Notes under the pieces: generated by a model
Database searches by the model: none
What the model was told of the DNA's origin: nothing
The model's input: the letters and a program-made list of their open reading frames with translations, nothing else
In this document: piece by piece, positions 15,399-26,465 of the stretch
Layout: each line of letters begins with the position of its first letter
How positions within the stretch are numbered: position 1 is the stretch's first letter
Source: Pseudomonas fluorescens
Lineage (GTDB): Bacteria > Pseudomonadota > Gammaproteobacteria > Pseudomonadales > Pseudomonadaceae
Direction of reading: 5' to 3'
NCBI RefSeq assembly: GCF_018614775.1
Contig: NZ_JAGGOF010000066.1
Coordinates: 30,318-69,077, forward strand
DNA: 38,760 bases
Program-made: the position numbers and the translations under genes

Positions 15399-18211
15399 TG
15401 AACAGCGTAGGAACCGAGCATATCCATACTCACACACCCACACTGACAGTCATTGCTCCCCGTGGGCTGCCGGTGCGCTCGATCGCTTATTGCCGTTCCG
15501 TCGAAGCGGCGCAACCTGAAGAACGGATCAACCGCAGTGCCTATGACGCGATAGGTCGTCTGATCGAACAATGGGACCCTCGTCTTTGGGCGATGGGTGC
15601 CACGGTGCCCGCAACACCGGCCAATCTGACCAACCGTCATTCACTGTCAGGCAAGGTACTGGGCACGACGAGTGTCGATGCCGGTGAACGAATCAGCCTG
15701 TTCGGCGATGGCGATCAACTGATCCAAACCTGGGACAGCCGGGAGACTGAGCGACGGGTCGAATACGACGATCTGCTGCGTCCACTGGCCGTTTACGAAC
15801 AGGGCAAAGGCCAAGCCTCGCGTTGCACCGAACGTTATGAATACGCGGATGCCAGCGCCGATTTCGCCACCCACAATCAATGCGGGCAAGTGCTCCGACA
15901 CGATGATCCCGCAGGCACTCAGACACTGGACGAATACGCGCTGATCGGGGGCGTGCTCGAGCAGACCCAGCGCTTTTTGCGCTCTTTGGAAACGCCGGAT
16001 TGGCCGCAGGCACTGTCTGAACGCGACGCGCTGCTGGAGTCGGTGGCGCAGGCGGCCACCAGTGCAACGCATTTCAACCCGCTGGGCGACGTACTGGAAC
16101 AAACCGATGCCAAGGGCAATCGGCAACTGTTCGATTACACCGTCGATGGCTTGTTGCTCGCGAGCCATCTGCAACTGAGCGGCCAGGCGACGTCCCGGAC
16201 GTTGGTCAGTGACATCGCCTACAACGCCTATGGCCAGGTCGAACAGGAAACGGCCGGTAACGGCGTTGTCAGCACCCTCACTTACCGCGCCGAGGACGGA
16301 CGCCTCCTGCGGCTCCGCGCCGGACGCGACGCCGAGGCCCCTCTGCAGGATCTTCGCTATGCCTACGATCCGGTGGGCAATGTCCTGAGCATCGAAGACG
16401 CCGCCTTGCCGATTCGCTACTTCGCCAACCAGCGGGTGGAACCGATCAACTGTTTTGACCATGACAGCCTCTATCAGTTGATCAAGGCAACCGGCTGGGA
16501 AGCCGGGAGCGTCAGTCGAGGACCGCAATTCGACCGCTTCGAGGATCCTCGCGCAGTCGCCAACTATCAGCAAACTTACCATTACGACACGGGTGGCAAC
16601 CTGCTGGAACTGGTCCATACCGGCCCGCAAAGCCATAGCCGCAAACTGACGGCCGCGCGCTATAGCAACCGTTGCCTGGCTGACCTGGATGACCGGCCAC
16701 CGACCGAAGAGGACATTGCCGCCGCTTTTGACGGCAACGGCAATCTGCTGGTACTGCAACCGGGACAGGCGATGAGCTGGGATCTGCGCAATCAGTTGCG
16801 CGAGGTGCGACCGGTTGAGCGTGAAAGTGCTGACGATGATAGCGAGTTATATCTTTACGACGGCGATGGTCAGCGACGGCGCAAAGTTCGATCTACCCAG
16901 ACCAATGCTCGTTCATTGGTGTCAGAGGTCCGCTATTTGCCGGGCCTGGAAATTCGTACCCATGAAGGCTCTGGCGAAGTGTTGCAGGTGATCTGCGTCC
17001 AGGCCGGACGTAGCACCATGCAAGTGCTGCACTGGGAAACGGCACCCCCTTCCGGAATCAGCAACGATCAATATCGCTACAACCTGACCGACCATCTAGG
17101 TTCCAGCAGCTTGGAGTTGGACAGCGATGCCGAGGTGATCAGCCAGGAAACTTATCATCCGTTTGGTGGCACGGCTTGGTTTGCCGGGCGCAGCGAGGTG
17201 GAGGCCAGTTACAAGACGGTGCGTTATTCAGGGAAAGAGCGTGATGCGACGGGGCTTTATTATTATGGGTTCAGGTATTACGCGAGTTGGTTGCAGCGGT
17301 GGGTTAATCCAGATCCGATTGGAATTATGGAAGGGTTGAATCTTTATCGAATGGTCTCTAACAATCCACTCGCGTTCGTGGATGTTGGGGGGCTGATGCA
17401 GCGGAGGTTCCCAGTCATTCCATCCCGCCCTTCGTCGAGATCAGGTGCCCCACCAGTTGCTTCTTCCCGGCCTCTGTCGACATTGGACGTTCCCCCTGTT
17501 GCTCCTTCCCGACCGTCCTCAACACCCCCCGACAGCCCAGGCTCCGCCCTACTCGAAGGTTTGAATAGTGGCCAGTCGTCAGGCCCGAGCAGGGTATCGG
17601 TGATACCTGCTTTACAAAGCAGACAACTACTAGTGAGTGACTTAAATACAAAAGTCGCGCAGTCGCAACAGCTGAGCGATGCTCATTTGAGCAACCTAAA
17701 TAGTATTTTCAAAAGTCGCTTGGCCATGACACCTCTAAAAGTAGTCAACCCTATGGAGCAGATAGAGGCTAGGCCAAACCAGGTATTAGAATTACAACGA
17801 GACTCAACAGATAATTACCACTTCTTGCCAACCACACCGGAAACAAAGGAAGTGCCTGCTCCGCATGGGTCGTTCATTTACGTTATTCTTGCTGACGATC
17901 CCGGACGTATCTACTCGGCTGCTTCCCTAGGCTCCACAACAACAGAAGAACAATTCCGAGTTCATGGGCACACCTCTATTTCACGCAGGGAAGACGTTCT
18001 TTATGCTGGGCATATTATTCTTGACCAAGGCAAACTTGAATCTTGGAATAATGGTAGCGGTCACTATACGCCACCGTACGATCTACACCAAACAAACCTT
18101 ATACCTGCTGTTCAGCTTCTTTTGCCCAGCAATCTATTCATCGATTACAGAAATATGAATCAAGAACAACTAAATCGCACCTTCGGATTGCGTGGTTATT
18201 TAACATTCTAG
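15398..18211 (+). CDS. tccC: Tc toxin subunit TcC (TccC, Rhs shell with variable C-terminal toxin)
   Basis: This 937-residue TcC protein consists of Rhs/YD repeats (for example 'YDAIGRLIEQWDPRLW' near residue 49 and 'YAYDPVGNVLSIEDA' near residue 325). The Rhs core end follows: 'YNLTDHLGSSSLELD', 'YSGKERDATGLYYYGFRYYA' and 'NPDPIGIMEGLNLYRMVSNN', closing with 'FVDVGGL' at residues 660-666. In TccC proteins the core cleaves its own C-terminal tail at this point by an aspartyl-protease-like mechanism, and the released tail is the cytotoxic enzyme. The aspartates of the closing motif (DPxG...D) are present. The start is taken as ATG 15398, which overlaps the tcaB stop by one base (TGATG), with AGGA at 15388-15391. 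A GTG one codon upstream is possible. The tail is described separately. Confidence 0.92.
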   Translation: MNSVGTEHIHTHTPTLTVIAPRGLPVRSIAYCRSVEAAQPEERINRSAYDAIGRLIEQWDPRLWAMGATVPATPANLTNRHSLSGKVLGTTSVDAGERISLFGDGDQLIQTWDSRETERRVEYDDLLRPLAVYEQGKGQASRCTERYEYADASADFATHNQCGQVLRHDDPAGTQTLDEYALIGGVLEQTQRFLRSLETPDWPQALSERDALLESVAQAATSATHFNPLGDVLEQTDAKGNRQLFDYTVDGLLLASHLQLSGQATSRTLVSDIAYNAYGQVEQETAGNGVVSTLTYRAEDGRLLRLRAGRDAEAPLQDLRYAYDPVGNVLSIEDAALPIRYFANQRVEPINCFDHDSLYQLIKATGWEAGSVSRGPQFDRFEDPRAVANYQQTYHYDTGGNLLELVHTGPQSHSRKLTAARYSNRCLADLDDRPPTEEDIAAAFDGNGNLLVLQPGQAMSWDLRNQLREVRPVERESADDDSELYLYDGDGQRRRKVRSTQTNARSLVSEVRYLPGLEIRTHEGSGEVLQVICVQAGRSTMQVLHWETAPPSGISNDQYRYNLTDHLGSSSLELDSDAEVISQETYHPFGGTAWFAGRSEVEASYKTVRYSGKERDATGLYYYGFRYYASWLQRWVNPDPIGIMEGLNLYRMVSNNPLAFVDVGGLMQRRFPVIPSRPSSRSGAPPVASSRPLSTLDVPPVAPSRPSSTPPDSPGSALLEGLNSGQSSGPSRVSVIPALQSRQLLVSDLNTKVAQSQQLSDAHLSNLNSIFKSRLAMTPLKVVNPMEQIEARPNQVLELQRDSTDNYHFLPTTPETKEVPAPHGSFIYVILADDPGRIYSAASLGSTTTEEQFRVHGHTSISRREDVLYAGHIILDQGKLESWNNGSGHYTPPYDLHQTNLIPAVQLLLPSNLFIDYRNMNQEQLNRTFGLRGYLTF
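17396..18208 (+). other. Hypervariable C-terminal toxin tail of TccC
   Basis: Residues 667-937 follow the predicted self-cleavage point. The first ~50 are a Pro/Ser linker with an imperfect repeat (PPVASSRPLST, PPVAPSRPSST). The last ~160 look like a compact domain: 'FIYVILADDPGRIYSAAS', then 'RVHGHTSISRREDVLYAGHI' and 'NNGSGHYTPPYDLH'. The series H-(S/T)-S, then AG-x-I, then N-x-SGHY-x-P recurs, to my memory, at the C-termini of other polymorphic toxins and effectors, but I cannot name the activity. From about 17600 the DNA is visibly more AT-rich than the Rhs core, as is usual for exchanged TccC tips. No immunity-type gene follows, as expected for a toxin aimed at eukaryotic cells. Confidence 0.65.
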
Positions 18212-18361
18212 TTTCTTAAGTTCTGTCCCCTGCAGCTGTTTGCGGGAAATTAAGAAGCTTCGTAGGAGCGGGCAATGCTATTGGTTATCGACCGTTGGTT
18301 GTTGCCCGTCGACAGCAGACCGAGGAGGGACGGCCGTCCACTCGCCACAAGGAAAAAGTCC
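18212..18361. other. Intergenic region after the Tc locus
   Basis: The 150 bases between the convergent tccC and oxidoreductase genes hold no open frame of note. AGTTTCTTAA near 18210 and TTAAGAAGCT near 18250 form an imperfect inverted repeat with a ~28-base loop, too open for a good terminator. A REP-like fragment (GTAGGAGCGGGC) lies near 18265. No insertion sequence end or attachment site was seen. Confidence 0.5.
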
Positions 18362-19789
18362 TCAGCCTGGATACTGGGTTTGCAACTCAACCAACCGCCC
18401 CGCCAACGCCTTCGCCTGACTCGCCACATCAGTCACAGCCGTACTTTCCCACCAGATCCCCCGCAACGGCGGGCCCATGGCGAACAGGCGCTCGGCGGGT
18501 TCGCCTCGGGCGTCGAGCACCGCGCCGTCGGGCCTTGCGGCGATGCCCAGGGCCAGCGGGCCGGGCCGGATCAGGCCCCGGGCCAGCAATTGTTGCGGCA
18601 ACGGTCGCGCCACACGTCGCCAGTCATATTCGATGCCGCTGGAGTTAATCAACGCAGCGCCCTGCACCACCGTCACCCCAGCCTCGCCCCGCCGGCGGAT
18701 GCGAATCCCCACGGCCCCGTTGGCAGACGACACCAACCCCTTGAACGAAGCCGCCTGTATCCGCAACCGCCCTTCTTCATGCAAACGCGCCACCAGCTCG
18801 GCACTCAACGGCGGAGAACGATGGTGATGGCTCTCCCACCACGGCCGCACATGCTGCACGAACTGCCGACGCTGCACATCGCTGGCCTGGCTCCACAAAC
18901 GCCCGATATGGGCACGCACCGTGTCCAGCGGCGCTTGCCAATCGATCCCCTGGGCGTGGGCCAGACGGCATTGCTCACGCAAGGCCCGCATTAACTGGCG
19001 CGGCGAACGCAAGCTGTGATCCTCGCCGAGGAAATCCACCCACGCGGGCGGTTGGCGCCGCACATGGGGCAGCAAGCCATGGCGGGAAAACACTTCGATC
19101 GGCCCACGGTGCCCGGCCTGCTCCAACGACACCACGGCATCGACCATGGTCAGCCCCGAGCCGATGATCAGCACCGTGGACTGCGGATCGAGCTGGCGCA
19201 TCGCGGCCATATCCCAGGGGTCCAGGGCCGCGGCATTCAAGCCGCTGGATTCGGTCTGGGGGGTTCGCGCCGCCGGGAACATGCCGGTGGCCAGCACCGC
19301 GAAACCGCCATGCAAGACTTGGCCATCGTCCAGCGTGACCACCACGGTATCGTCGGCAAGCCGCAAATCCACGGCCTCCCCGCGCACGTGTTCAGCGGTT
19401 GAACCGTTTTGTGCGCCCAATGCGCGAGCTTCGGCCAGGCGCTGTTGCACATACAGGCCAAACATCCCGCGAGGTGGAAACAGCTCGCTGACCGGCACGT
19501 GTTGCTGGTCCGATTCAGGCCAACCGCCGGCCTCGATGAATGCGGTGAGCCATTGGGTCAGGTCATCGGCATTGTCCGGATCGACGCTCATCCGCGCCGC
19601 GTTGCCGTTCAACGTGTGGCCCAGCTCCACGGCGCTGTAGGCCTCGCCCCGGCCGAGTTCGCCGCGCGGCTCGATGATCAGCACCTTGCGCCGGCCCGGC
19701 AGGCGCAGCAATTGCACCGCCAGCAGCGCACCGCTCAGGCCACCGCCGATAATCAGGATATCCGCATGTTGCTCCGGCGCTGTGTCCAT
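18362..19789 (-). CDS. FAD/NAD(P)-binding oxidoreductase
   Basis: This 475-residue soluble flavoprotein has the FAD dinucleotide motif 'ILIIGGGLSGALLA' at residues 11-24, then 'LIIEPRGELGRGEAYS', and a second nucleotide-binding motif, 'VLIIGSGLTMVDAVVSLEQ', in the middle. These fit the FAD-NAD(P)-binding family often annotated as HI0933-like or 'NAD_binding_9' proteins; the substrate is unknown. The open frame reaches a TTG at 19810. The ATG at 19789 is preferred, because GGGAG lies 6 bases before it and the Rossmann strand starts at residue 11. It follows the XRE-cupin gene by only 17 bases and is probably co-transcribed with it, so it may act in the process that the regulator senses. Confidence 0.82.
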   Translation of the reverse strand: MDTAPEQHADILIIGGGLSGALLAVQLLRLPGRRKVLIIEPRGELGRGEAYSAVELGHTLNGNAARMSVDPDNADDLTQWLTAFIEAGGWPESDQQHVPVSELFPPRGMFGLYVQQRLAEARALGAQNGSTAEHVRGEAVDLRLADDTVVVTLDDGQVLHGGFAVLATGMFPAARTPQTESSGLNAAALDPWDMAAMRQLDPQSTVLIIGSGLTMVDAVVSLEQAGHRGPIEVFSRHGLLPHVRRQPPAWVDFLGEDHSLRSPRQLMRALREQCRLAHAQGIDWQAPLDTVRAHIGRLWSQASDVQRRQFVQHVRPWWESHHHRSPPLSAELVARLHEEGRLRIQAASFKGLVSSANGAVGIRIRRRGEAGVTVVQGAALINSSGIEYDWRRVARPLPQQLLARGLIRPGPLALGIAARPDGAVLDARGEPAERLFAMGPPLRGIWWESTAVTDVASQAKALAGRLVELQTQYPG

Positions 19790-19806
19790 ACCGCTCTCCC
19801 AAGGAA

Positions 19807-20382
19807 TCAAATCACCACATTGCGTACAAACCGCACCGCCACCGGGCCATCATTGCGATAGGCGTGGGGCTGGTTGCTGGCGAACATGAAAAACTCACCG
19901 GCGCTGATCCGCCGCTCTTCGTCGCCCAACAACAGGGTCAGGCAGCCCTCGAAGACATAGAGCTGCTCGCTCCAGCCATCGGCGTCGGGTTCCGAATGGT
20001 AATGCTCGCCGGGCTCCAGGCGCCATTCCCAGAGTTCGACTTCGCGGCTGGCGGTGGCTTTGGCCAGCAACACGGCTTTGCTGCCGGGAATGGTGCCGGC
20101 CCAGGCCAGTTCGTTGATACGGCTGGGGTCACGGGCGTCCGGGGCTTGAATCAGGTCGCTGAAGGCCACATCGAGGGCTTCGGCGACGCGGTCCAGGGTG
20201 GTCAGGCTGACATTCTTCTCGCCCGCCTCGATTGCCACGAGCATGCGCCGGCTGACCCCGGAGCGTTCCGCCAACGCGGTCTGGCTGAGCTGCGCGGCAT
20301 GGCGCAGGCGACGGACGTTCTGGCTGACGTGTTGCAGGACAGACGCCCGCTGGCCGGATTCTTTGTGCACTATATTGCTCAC
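19807..20382 (-). CDS. XRE-family transcriptional regulator with C-terminal cupin domain
   Basis: This 191-residue protein has an N-terminal lambda-repressor-like helix-turn-helix at about residues 18-75 ('LSQTALAERSGVSRRMLVAI', then 'VSLTTLDRVAEALD') and a C-terminal cupin at about 120-185 ('GEHYHSEPDADGWSEQLYVF' and 'GEFFMFASNQPHAYRN'). XRE-cupin proteins of this size usually repress or activate an adjacent catabolic, detoxification or export gene and sense a small ligand in the cupin barrel. The open frame runs far upstream, but the conserved protein begins at the GTG at 20382, giving the standard family length. There is no clear ribosome binding site, and a perfect TATAAT lies only about 16 bases upstream, so the message may be nearly leaderless. 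It is divergent from the EamA exporter, with a palindrome between them. Confidence 0.85.
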   Translation of the reverse strand: MSNIVHKESGQRASVLQHVSQNVRRLRHAAQLSQTALAERSGVSRRMLVAIEAGEKNVSLTTLDRVAEALDVAFSDLIQAPDARDPSRINELAWAGTIPGSKAVLLAKATASREVELWEWRLEPGEHYHSEPDADGWSEQLYVFEGCLTLLLGDEERRISAGEFFMFASNQPHAYRNDGPVAVRFVRNVVI

Positions 20383-20454
20383 GTGGTGGGGCTGCGCATT
20401 ATACTGCCCAACTGCGGACGCATTGTGCGTCCGCCTCAAGTGGCGCGCAAGGTC
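20383..20454. promoter_or_regulatory. Divergent promoter region with a 21-base palindrome
   Basis: GCGGACGCA (20414-20422) and TGCGTCCGC (20426-20434) are perfect 9-base arms around a TTG centre. On the minus strand a consensus TATAAT lies at 20403-20398, pointing toward the XRE-cupin gene, with the palindrome covering its -35 region. On the plus strand TATACT (20400-20405) could serve the exporter, with the palindrome just downstream of the start point. A repressor bound here could block both directions. The XRE-cupin protein encoded next door is the obvious candidate; this is inference. Confidence 0.6.
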
Positions 20455-21387
20455 ATGGCATCGGTGAACTCCCCTCAAGCTTCTTCCCGTTTCTCGCGGT
20501 TCAGCAAGGCTGAATGCGTGCTGGTGCTGATCACCATGATCTGGGGCGGGACGTTCTTGCTGGTGCAGCACGCCATGACCGTCAGCGGGCCGATGTTTTT
20601 TGTCGGCTTGCGCTTTGCTGCGGCAGCCGCGTTTGTAGCGCTGTTCTCCTGGCGTCAGCTTCGGGACCTGACCCTCTTCGAACTCAAGGCCGGCGCCTTC
20701 ATTGGCGTGGCGATCATGCTCGGTTACGGCCTGCAAACCGTCGGCCTGCAAACCATCCCCAGCAGCCAGTCGGCGTTCATCACCGCGCTCTACGTACCCT
20801 TCGTGCCGCTGTTGCAATGGCTGGTGCTGGGCCGGCGGCCGGGCTTGATGCCCAGCCTCGGCATCATGCTCGCGTTCACCGGGTTGATGCTGGTCTCGGG
20901 CCCGGCCGGGGCCTCGTTGAATTTCAGTGCCGGCGAGATCGCCACGCTGATCAGCGCCATCGCGATTGCCGCCGAAATCATCCTCATCAGCGCTTATGCC
21001 GGCCAGGTCGACGTCCGCCGGGTGACCGTGGTGCAACTGGCAAGCACGGCGGTGCTGGCGTTTCTGATGGTGGTGCCGACCCGGGAAACGCTCCCGGGGT
21101 TTTCCTGGCTGCTGCTCGCCAGCGCCGTCGGTCTGGGCGCCGCCAGCGCAGCGATCCAGGTAGCAATGAACTGGGCGCAGAAAAGCGTCTCGCCCACCCG
21201 CGCCACGCTGATCTATGCCGGCGAACCGTTGTGGGCCGGCATTGCCGGGCGGCTGGCGGGCGAGCGGCTGCCGGCGATTGCCTTGTTCGGCGCGGCCTTG
21301 ATCGTGGCAGCGGTGGTTGTCAGCGAGCTGAAAACCCGGGGCAAAACCGCCGTTGAGGCGGATGAAGGGCTGGAGCGAGAGGGTTGA
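20455..21387 (+). CDS. DMT-superfamily (EamA) transporter
   Basis: This 310-residue inner-membrane protein has about ten hydrophobic segments in two EamA repeats. The first begins 'CVLVLITMIWGGTFLLVQHA' near residue 21, and the second ends with 'LIYAGEPLWAGIAGRLAGE', the typical final EamA motif. Family members export metabolites such as amino acids or drugs, or import compounds; the substrate cannot be told. The open frame extends well upstream, but that part overlaps the divergent regulator. The ATG at 20455 gives the normal family length, although the AAGG before it is only 2 bases away, so initiation may be weak. Its head-to-head position with the XRE-cupin gene suggests that it is the regulated target. 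Confidence 0.85.
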   Translation: MASVNSPQASSRFSRFSKAECVLVLITMIWGGTFLLVQHAMTVSGPMFFVGLRFAAAAAFVALFSWRQLRDLTLFELKAGAFIGVAIMLGYGLQTVGLQTIPSSQSAFITALYVPFVPLLQWLVLGRRPGLMPSLGIMLAFTGLMLVSGPAGASLNFSAGEIATLISAIAIAAEIILISAYAGQVDVRRVTVVQLASTAVLAFLMVVPTRETLPGFSWLLLASAVGLGAASAAIQVAMNWAQKSVSPTRATLIYAGEPLWAGIAGRLAGERLPAIALFGAALIVAAVVVSELKTRGKTAVEADEGLEREG

Positions 21388-21458
21388 AGCTATCCTCTGA
21401 TAGTCGGCAAAGTCGGAAAACTCCACCTATCTTGTAGGATTCTGCGACACCCTCGCGG

Positions 21459-21487
21459 TTGGTGATCCGGGACTGTGCACGTATGAT
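21459..21487 (+). promoter_or_regulatory. Predicted sigma70-type promoter of the mrp operon
   Basis: TTGGTG (21459-21464) and TATGAT (21482-21487) are separated by 17 bases and lie 30 bases before the mrpA start codon. Each hexamer matches the consensus at 4 or 5 of 6 positions. No operator was recognised. Confidence 0.5.
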
Positions 21488-21517
21488 CCTTGAGAACCTA
21501 CCGCCGAATAGAAGCCT

Positions 21518-24438
<2,921 letters not shown>

Positions 24439-24439
<1 letters not shown>

Positions 24440-24783
24440 TGGAAGAAGTCATCGCAATCGCAATCGGCGTCCTGGCCGCCTCCGGTGTCTGGCTGGTGCT
24501 GCGGCCCCGGACCTTCCAGGTGGTCATGGGCCTGTGCCTGCTGTCCTACGGCGTGAACCTGTTCATCTTCAGCATGGGCAGCCTGTTCATCGGCAGGGAG
24601 CCGATCATCAAGGACGGCGTGGCCCAGGACCTGTTGCACTACACCGATCCGCTGCCCCAGGCCCTGGTGCTGACGGCCATCGTCATCAGCTTTGCCATGA
24701 CCGCGCTGTTCCTGGTGGTGCTGCTGGCGTCGCGGGGCCTGACCGGCACCGACCATGTGGACGGTCGGGAGCCTCGGGAATGA
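24439..24783 (+). CDS. mrpC: Mrp antiporter subunit C (NuoK-like)
   Basis: This 114-residue protein with three membrane segments is homologous to NuoK: 'VWLVLRPRTFQVVMGLCLLS' near residue 17, then 'YGVNLFIFSMG', and a third helix 'LVLTAIVISFAMTALFLVVL' near residue 75. It also has the conserved 'DPLPQALVLTAIVI' motif. Length and order fit MrpC/MnhC. AAAGGAG lies about 10 bases before the start codon. It overlaps mrpA by one base and mrpD by four, so translation is coupled. Confidence 0.94.
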
Positions 24784-26465
24784 TGTTGACGCCGCATCTG
24801 ATCGCCGCCCCCATCCTGCTGCCGCTGCTGACCGCTGCGGTGATGCTGCTGCTCGGCGAGAAACACCGCCCGCTCAAGGCGCGGATCAACCTGTGCTCCA
24901 GCCTGCTCGGCCTGGGCATCGCGGTGCTGTTGCTGCTCTGGACCCAGGACCAGGCGCTGCCCGCGTCCATTGGCGTGTACCTGCCCGGCAACTGGCAGGC
25001 GCCGTTCGGCATCGTTCTGGTGGTCGATCGCCTGTCGGCACTGATGCTGGTGTTGACCGGCATCATCGGCGTCAGCGCCCTGCTGTTCGCCACCGCGCGC
25101 TGGCACGCTGCCGGGGCAAGTTTCCATGCCTTGTTCCAGATCCAGTTGATGGGCCTCTACGGGGCCTTCCTGACCGGTGATCTGTTCAATCTGTTCGTGT
25201 TTTTCGAAGTGCTGCTGGCAGCCTCCTACGGTTTGCTGTTGCACGGCTCGGGCCGGGCGCGGGTGTCGTCGGGGCTGCATTACATTTCCATCAACCTGGT
25301 GGCCTCGTCGCTGTTTCTGATCGGCGCGGCGCTGATCTATGGCGTCACCGGCACCTTGAACATGGCCGACCTGGCCTTGAAGGTGCCGCTGGTTCCGGAG
25401 GCCGACCGGGGCCTGCTGCACGCCGGGGCGGGCATCCTCGCGGTGGCGTTCCTGGCCAAGGCTGGCATGTGGCCGCTGAATTTCTGGCTGGTGCCGGCCT
25501 ATAGTGCCGCCAGCGCGCCAGTGGCCGCGCTGTTCGCGATCATGACCAAGGTCGGTGTCTACACGATCCTGCGCCTGTGGACGCTGTTGTTCTCCGGCCA
25601 GGCCGGCGCCTCCGCGTACTTCGGCGCCGACTGGCTGGTCTACGGCGGCATGGCGACCATCGTCTGCGCCGCCATCGCCATTCTCGCGGCCCAGCGCCTG
25701 GAGCGCATGGCCAGCCTGAGCATCCTGGTCTCGGCCGGTATCCTGTTGTCGGCCATTGGCTTCGCCCAGCCCAACCTGGTGGGCGCGGCGCTGTTTTACC
25801 TGGTGAGTTCGACCCTGGCGCTCTGCGCGCTGTTCATGCTGGCGGAGTTGATCGAACGCTCGCGCTCGGCCAATGAATTGGCGCTGGACGACGACTTCGA
25901 CAGTTTGCCGCGGCCGCTGGAATCCCTGCAGCCACCCAAGGGCATCAACCTCGACGACGAACAGAAAGCCGTGGTCGGGCAAGTGATTCCCTGGACCATG
26001 GCCTTCCTCGGCTTGAGTTTCATTTTCTGCGCGCTGCTGATTATCGGCATGCCGCCGCTGTCCGGGTTCATCGGCAAGCTGGGCCTGCTGAGTGCCTTGC
26101 TCAATCCCCAGGGCCTCGGGGCGAGTGCCGGGGTGCCGGTGTCAAACCAGGCGTGGGTTTTGTTGGCGCTGCTGGTCCTGTCCGGGCTGGCTTCGCTGAT
26201 TGCTTTCTCACGCCTGGGCATCCAGCGCTTCTGGACACCGCAAGAGCGACCCTCGCCGTTGCTGCGGCCCTTCGAATGCCTGCCGATCATCGTGCTGCTG
26301 GGCCTGGGCATTGCGTTGACCTTCAAGGCCGAGCCGTTGTTGCGCTATACCCAGTCCGCCGCCGATGCGCTGAATAACCCGGAACATTATGTGATGTCAG
26401 TGCTCGCCACCCGCGCCATTCCCAACCCTGAAGCCAGCGCCGCCTTGCAGGAGGCTCAGCCATGA
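24780..26465 (+). CDS. mrpD: Mrp antiporter subunit D (NuoL/M/N-like)
   Basis: This 561-residue membrane protein of the proton-conducting antiporter family has 'GDLFNLFVFFEVLLAASYGL' near residue 135, which carries the conserved glutamate, and 'AKAGMWPLNFWLVPAYSAAS' near residue 225 with the conserved lysine. 'PPLSGFIGKLGLL' follows in the last third. MrpD is a core ion-translocating subunit. The open frame extends upstream into mrpC, but the ATG at 24780 overlaps the mrpC stop (ATGA) like the other junctions. A second in-frame ATG follows directly. Confidence 0.94.
   Translation: MMLTPHLIAAPILLPLLTAAVMLLLGEKHRPLKARINLCSSLLGLGIAVLLLLWTQDQALPASIGVYLPGNWQAPFGIVLVVDRLSALMLVLTGIIGVSALLFATARWHAAGASFHALFQIQLMGLYGAFLTGDLFNLFVFFEVLLAASYGLLLHGSGRARVSSGLHYISINLVASSLFLIGAALIYGVTGTLNMADLALKVPLVPEADRGLLHAGAGILAVAFLAKAGMWPLNFWLVPAYSAASAPVAALFAIMTKVGVYTILRLWTLLFSGQAGASAYFGADWLVYGGMATIVCAAIAILAAQRLERMASLSILVSAGILLSAIGFAQPNLVGAALFYLVSSTLALCALFMLAELIERSRSANELALDDDFDSLPRPLESLQPPKGINLDDEQKAVVGQVIPWTMAFLGLSFIFCALLIIGMPPLSGFIGKLGLLSALLNPQGLGASAGVPVSNQAWVLLALLVLSGLASLIAFSRLGIQRFWTPQERPSPLLRPFECLPIIVLLGLGIALTFKAEPLLRYTQSAADALNNPEHYVMSVLATRAIPNPEASAALQEAQP

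Noticed and set aside
18275..18994. Plus-strand frames beginning after tccC, as a possible immunity or accessory gene
   Set aside because: They run antisense through the flavoprotein gene, whose FAD and NAD(P) motifs are clear on the minus strand.
20383..21426. Upstream extension of the XRE-cupin frame
   Set aside because: The extension runs antisense through the exporter gene; homology-like content begins only at the GTG at 20382.
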